From positions 1 to 64,000 of the forward strand of contig JAGBEV010000030.1 of assembly GCA_017936785.1 (NCBI GenBank): DNA of 64,000 bases. The letters are read 5' to 3'. The notes under the pieces are model-generated. The model had not been told where the DNA came from and did not search any database. It worked only from the letters and a program-made list of their open reading frames with translations. The stretch comes from Lachnospiraceae bacterium. GTDB lineage: Bacteria; Bacillota; Clostridia; Lachnospirales; Lachnospiraceae. Positions 60,475-64,000 of the stretch are shown piece after piece. A program made the position numbers and the translations under genes. How positions within the stretch are numbered: position 1 is the stretch's first letter; every line of letters begins with the position of its first letter.

Positions 60475-60541
60475 ATGTCACATCAGATCCTTCAAATGTC
60501 ACAGAAATCGATGTCGGGTATAAAGTTCCGTCTGATATAGT
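60475..60541 (+). promoter_or_regulatory. Response-regulator direct repeats and weak promoter of bceAB
   Basis: ATGTCACA occurs at 60475-60482 and 60496-60503, exactly 21 bases apart (two helical turns), and a partial ATGTC at 60511. A TATAGT -10 candidate (60536-60541) has no recognisable -35 box at 17 bases, as expected of a promoter that needs an activator. The regulator at 58708 is the obvious candidate. Confidence 0.55.
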
Positions 60542-60571
60542 TAGGATACAAAAATAAAGGAGGCACAAAAA

Positions 60572-61339
60572 ATGGCAATTTTAGAAGTAAAAAGCCTGAA
60601 TAAAATTTATACTACCAGATTCGGAGGTAATCAGGTAGAAGCCCTTTCCAATGTATCCTTTCTTGTAGAAGAAGGCGAATATATAGCGATCATGGGAGAA
60701 TCCGGTTCAGGTAAGACCACACTGTTGAATATTCTTGCGGCGTTGGATACGCCTACAGGTGGAGAGGTTATTTTGGACGGAAAGAATTTAACCTCTGTAA
60801 AAGAAAAGGAATTATCCGCTTTTCGCCGGGATAATCTGGGATTTGTTTTTCAGGAATTTAATCTGTTAGACACTTTTTCCTTATATGACAATATTTCTCT
60901 TCCTTTAGTGTTGGAGAGGAAAGGCTATCCTGAAATCAGGGAACGGGTGGAAGCAATTTCCTATAAACTGGGCATTCATGAGCTGCTTCGGAAATTTCCT
61001 TATGAAGTATCCGGCGGGCAGAAGCAGAGAGTAGCAGTAGCAAGGGCCCTGATCACGGAGCCAAAACTGATACTGGCAGATGAGCCTACAGGCGCTTTGG
61101 ATTCCGCTTCTACGGACAGCCTTTTAAATCTTTTTAATAAGATCAATGAAGAAGGTCAGACTATTTTGATGGTAACCCATTCTGTGAAGGCGGCAAGTCA
61201 TGCGGGAAGAGTGCTGTTTATCAAGGATGGTGAAGTTTTTCATCAGATTTACCGGGGAAATAATACTAATCAGGAAATGTATCAGAAGATTTCTGAAGCC
61301 CTGACATTTATATCGACAGGTGGTGAGCTGGATGAATAA
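60572..61339 (+). CDS. ABC transporter ATP-binding protein, BceA-like
   Basis: ATPase subunit, 255 residues. Walker A GESGSGKTT, Q-loop FVFQEFNLLDTFSLYDNISL (the N-L-L-D-T-F phrase is typical of BceA), signature VSGGQKQRVAVARAL, Walker B LILADEPTGALD and H-loop MVTHS are clear. It drives the permease that follows, removing cell-wall-acting peptides such as bacitracin from their lipid target. AAAGGAGGCAC precedes the ATG. It overlaps the permease gene by 8 bases. Confidence 0.95.
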   Translation: MAILEVKSLNKIYTTRFGGNQVEALSNVSFLVEEGEYIAIMGESGSGKTTLLNILAALDTPTGGEVILDGKNLTSVKEKELSAFRRDNLGFVFQEFNLLDTFSLYDNISLPLVLERKGYPEIRERVEAISYKLGIHELLRKFPYEVSGGQKQRVAVARALITEPKLILADEPTGALDSASTDSLLNLFNKINEEGQTILMVTHSVKAASHAGRVLFIKDGEVFHQIYRGNNTNQEMYQKISEALTFISTGGELDE

Positions 61340-63332
61340 ACTTTTTTATGCACGGTTAGCCGCCAACAATATTAAGAAAAACAGGCAGATTTATATTCCA
61401 TATATTATTACATGCACCATTACCATTGCTTTTTATTATATTATGAAGTCCTTATCTTTAAATGGAGGATTAAGTGATTTGATAGGAGCAGCAACCATTA
61501 GTTATACGCTGGGTCTTGGCTGCAGGGTCATCATAATCTTCTCTTTGATTTTTTTATTTTATACCAACAGTTTTTTAATGAAACGGCGGGAAAAGGAATT
61601 TGGATTATTTCATATTTTAGGCATGGAAAAGAAACATTTAATGAGTGTGATCGGAATAGAAACCATTTATATTGCTCTGCTGGCACTGGGGTTGGGATTT
61701 ATTTTTGGTATTGCGCTTGATAAAGTGATGTATCTTTTCATTTTAAGGATTATGGATACGGACATCTCTTTAGGATTTTATATTTCCAAAGAAGCAGTGA
61801 TCTCTACAGTCATAATCTATGGAGCAATTTTCTTTTTAATATATTTGAATACCATCAGAAAACTGAAAAGTTCTAAGCCGGTAGAACTTCTCAGGGGCGG
61901 TCATGTAGGTGAAAAGGAACCAAGGGCAAATTGGTTTTTGGCTCTTCTTGGAGTAATTTCTCTTGGAGCAGGATATTATACGGCGGTTACAGTAAAAAAT
62001 CCCGTGACGGCGCTTTCAGTCTTTTTTGTGGCGGTAATTCTGGTAATTTTGGGGACTTATCTTTTATTTACGGCGGGAAGTATTGCATTATTGAAGATCT
62101 TGCGTGCAAATAAACGTTATTATTATCAGACAAAACATTTTATAGGGATTTCCGGTATGCTTTACCGTATGAAACAGAATGCGGTAGGTCTTGCCAACAT
62201 CTGCATCTTGTCCACTATGGTATTGGTAATGGTTTCTTCCACATCCTCCCTGATGATCGGTATGAATGACCTGATAAAGTCACGTTATCCCTATGATCTT
62301 ACTGTTTACAGCAATAAGGAAAATAATGAAGCTGTTGACTATAGTGCCGTGGATTCCATGGTTTCCCGGATACTTACTGAAAACGGTCTGACAGAGAAAG
62401 ATAAAGTCAATTATCGTTGCCTGATATTTTCGGCAATAGATTTAGGGGACAGCTTTACCATACAGGAAAATGAGAATCTGGCTCTTATAGATAGTGTCTG
62501 CAATCTGGCTATTATTACCCTGGAAGATTATAACCGTATCACAGGGGAGAATTGTACATTAAATGATGATGAAATTATGATTTACTCAAACAGAATAAAG
62601 ATGGAATCGGATAAGTTTATTCTTGATGATTATCAGTTTAAGATTGTGAAAAAACTGGATGATTTCATGGGAAATGGGGTTTTGGCATCTAATATCGCAA
62701 GTACACATTTTATTGTTGTAAATTCTTCGGAGGTCATCAATAATCTGTATCAGTGGCAGAAATCCGTTTATGGAGAGAATGCAAGTGAAGTCCGTTACTG
62801 CTATGGGATCAATGTGGATGGAACCGATGAAATGAAAATTCATGTCTATGAAGATATCACCGATCAGCTCAATGCAATGGAAACGGATGGTTTTTGGGGA
62901 TATGTGGAATGCAGGGCGGGGGCAAAGACCAGCTTCTATGCTCTTTATGGAGGGTTATTCTTTATCGGCATTTTCCTGGGATTGTTATTTACTGTTGCAG
63001 CTATTTTGATGATCTATTATAAACAGATCACAGAAGGCTATTATGACAGGGACAGATATGTGATCATGCAGAATGTAGGATTGAGCCAGAAGGAAGTAAA
63101 AGCTTCCATCCATTCCCAGATATTGACAGTATTCTTTCTGCCCCTTATTACAGCAGGAATCCATATTATTTTTGCTTACCCTGTCATTGAAAAAATATTG
63201 GCAATTTTAAATCTGAACAATTCAAGCCTTTATATCTATTGTACGATCGGCTGCTTTGTGGTATTTGCTCTGTTATATGTGGCGGTTTACCTATGGACGG
63301 CGAAGCTGTATTACAGTATTGTAAGAAAGTAA
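61332..63332 (+). CDS. ABC transporter permease, BceB-like
   Basis: Permease and peptide sensor of 666 residues with ten membrane helices: one near the N-terminus, several up to about 310, then a large extracytoplasmic domain of about 200 residues (about 325-530) between helices 7 and 8, and the last three at the end. This layout is the FtsX/BceB hallmark. FLMKRREKEFGLFHILGMEK is the conserved coupling region. The ATG at 61332 follows AGGTGG at 8 bases and overlaps the ATPase stop; the GTG at 61320 is inside the site. The peptide is unknown. Confidence 0.93.
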   Translation: MNKLFYARLAANNIKKNRQIYIPYIITCTITIAFYYIMKSLSLNGGLSDLIGAATISYTLGLGCRVIIIFSLIFLFYTNSFLMKRREKEFGLFHILGMEKKHLMSVIGIETIYIALLALGLGFIFGIALDKVMYLFILRIMDTDISLGFYISKEAVISTVIIYGAIFFLIYLNTIRKLKSSKPVELLRGGHVGEKEPRANWFLALLGVISLGAGYYTAVTVKNPVTALSVFFVAVILVILGTYLLFTAGSIALLKILRANKRYYYQTKHFIGISGMLYRMKQNAVGLANICILSTMVLVMVSSTSSLMIGMNDLIKSRYPYDLTVYSNKENNEAVDYSAVDSMVSRILTENGLTEKDKVNYRCLIFSAIDLGDSFTIQENENLALIDSVCNLAIITLEDYNRITGENCTLNDDEIMIYSNRIKMESDKFILDDYQFKIVKKLDDFMGNGVLASNIASTHFIVVNSSEVINNLYQWQKSVYGENASEVRYCYGINVDGTDEMKIHVYEDITDQLNAMETDGFWGYVECRAGAKTSFYALYGGLFFIGIFLGLLFTVAAILMIYYKQITEGYYDRDRYVIMQNVGLSQKEVKASIHSQILTVFFLPLITAGIHIIFAYPVIEKILAILNLNNSSLYIYCTIGCFVVFALLYVAVYLWTAKLYYSIVRK

Positions 63333-63378
63333 AAATAAAGTCGTAAAGTTTTTAAATATATATGCAAAATTTTGATTT

Positions 63379-63427
63379 ACCCTCTCAATATTCTATGCTA
63401 ATATGGCGTTGAACAGAGAGGGTTTTT
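63379..63427 (+). terminator. Terminator after the Bce module
   Basis: ACCCTCTC (63379-63386) pairs with GAGAGGGT (63416-63423), followed by a T-run; an inner ATATT/AATAT pairing fills the loop. Confidence 0.8.
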
Positions 63428-63472
63428 CAATGGCAATATTGAAATACAAATATGATCAAAGGAGGCAAACAG

Positions 63473-64000
63473 ATGAACAATTTTAATTTTTACAGTCCCA
63501 CTTATTTTGCATTCGGAAAGGATAGGGAGAAGGAAGTCGGGGAATTGGTAAAACGTTTTGGAGGAAGCAGGGTGTTATTGCATTATGGGGGACAATCCGC
63601 CCAGAAATCCGGACTTCTTGACAGGGTGAAGGAGTCATTGACAAAAGAAAATATAAGCTTTGTGGAATTAGGCGGGGTAAAACCCAATCCCAGAAGCGGT
63701 CTTGTATATGAAGGAATTGACCTTTGTAAGAAAGAAAATGTAGATTTTATTCTGGCAGTAGGAGGCGGCAGCAGTATTGATTCCGCTAAAGCCATTGCCT
63801 TGGGTGCAGTTTATGAAGGAGACTTTTGGGATTTCTATGAAGGAAGTGCCAAAGCGGTGGCAGCCCTTCCTGTAGGAACCATTTTGACCATTGCGGCAGC
63901 AGGCAGCGAAGGTTCACCGGACTCTGTTATTACCAAAGAGGAAGGAATGTTAAAAAGGGGAGCAGGAACTGATCTGATCCGACCGAAGTTTTCCATTTTA
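63473..64000 (+). CDS. Iron-containing alcohol dehydrogenase, butanol-dehydrogenase-like (partial)
   Basis: Open to the window end; 176 codons are visible of about 390 usual. MNNFNFYSPTYFAFGKDREK is the standard BdhA/YqhD-type start, followed by the NAD(P)-binding region with GGGSSIDSAKAIALGA and the later TIAAAGSEGSPDSVITKEEG. The enzyme reduces aldehydes (butyraldehyde or acetaldehyde) to alcohols with NADH or NADPH, with metal bound further downstream. AAAGGAGGCAAAC precedes the ATG. The gene has the preceding terminator to itself, so it is likely a separate unit. Confidence 0.9.
   Translation, partial: MNNFNFYSPTYFAFGKDREKEVGELVKRFGGSRVLLHYGGQSAQKSGLLDRVKESLTKENISFVELGGVKPNPRSGLVYEGIDLCKKENVDFILAVGGGSSIDSAKAIALGAVYEGDFWDFYEGSAKAVAALPVGTILTIAAAGSEGSPDSVITKEEGMLKRGAGTDLIRPKFSIL

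Overview
The window is a stretch of chromosome from a low-GC, Gram-positive, endospore-forming anaerobe, most likely a gut Lachnospiraceae (Clostridia). The evidence is the rubrerythrin/PerR oxidative-defence genes, a T-box leader on proS, acetate kinase and an NADH-butanol-dehydrogenase-like enzyme, the sporulation cluster rqcP-yabP-yabQ-divIC-spoIIE-tilS-hpt-ftsH, and AGGAGG-type ribosome binding sites throughout. I see no transposase, integrase, phage structural gene, rRNA or CRISPR array. The species cannot be named from sequence alone.

Layout. 0-4.5 kb: reverse rubrerythrin and perR (minus strand), a two-component pair and two GNAT acetyltransferases. 4.5-11 kb: rarA, a membrane protein, a complete type III toxin-antitoxin locus (toxN-like gene plus repeat RNA antitoxin, minus strand), another GNAT, an RluA-type pseudouridine synthase and an AI-2E-type exporter. 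11-16 kb: T-box, proS, ackA and a Gpi18-like glycosyltransferase. 15.5-20.3 kb (mostly minus): YgjP-like metallopeptidase, a PerR-type-operator rubrerythrin, a LysR regulator, and a lipoprotein serpin. 20.5-26.6 kb: CCA-adding enzyme, CotS-like protein, PEGA lipoprotein, phosphoglucomutase and MazG. 26.8-33.7 kb: hup, then the sporulation/division cluster ending in ftsH. 33.7-37.9 kb: candidate small RNA, GH13 enzyme, tRNA-Tyr and tRNA-Leu, DUF4015 glycoside hydrolase. 37.9-41.5 kb: SpoVK/CbbX-like AAA ATPase and three unrecognised proteins. 41.7-45.4 kb: GntR-controlled ABC exporter with a CPBP protease. 45.4-51.3 kb: unrecognised proteins, a decayed tandem duplication with an ankyrin fragment, and a three-gene ABC-2 exporter on the minus strand. 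51.4-54.1 kb: metal-efflux operon (HMA protein, P1B ATPase, ArsR/SmtB regulator) with its operator. 54.2-58.7 kb: nuclease, a 6S-like structured RNA and a small operon. 58.7-63.3 kb: BceRS-BceAB-like peptide-sensing/detoxification module. The window ends inside an iron-containing alcohol dehydrogenase.

The strongest discovery-type signal is the type III toxin-antitoxin locus at 6894-7688. The protein has the ToxN/AbiQ N-terminus and S-P-K motif. It is preceded by a promoter, four 36-41 nt repeats able to fold as H-type pseudoknots, and a terminator between RNA and toxin gene. Other points of interest are a putative 6S-like RNA at 55070-55266, a promoter-terminator unit at 33795-33919, and a SpoIIE-like phosphatase lacking the membrane domain behind a Spo0A-type promoter with a 21-bp spacer. 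A serpin with a predicted Met-Ser scissile bond and a pair of near-identical PerR-type operators also stand out.

Start codons were moved from the longest open frame wherever a ribosome binding site, promoter or operon overlap argued for a downstream start. All family assignments are by reading motifs, not by database search.
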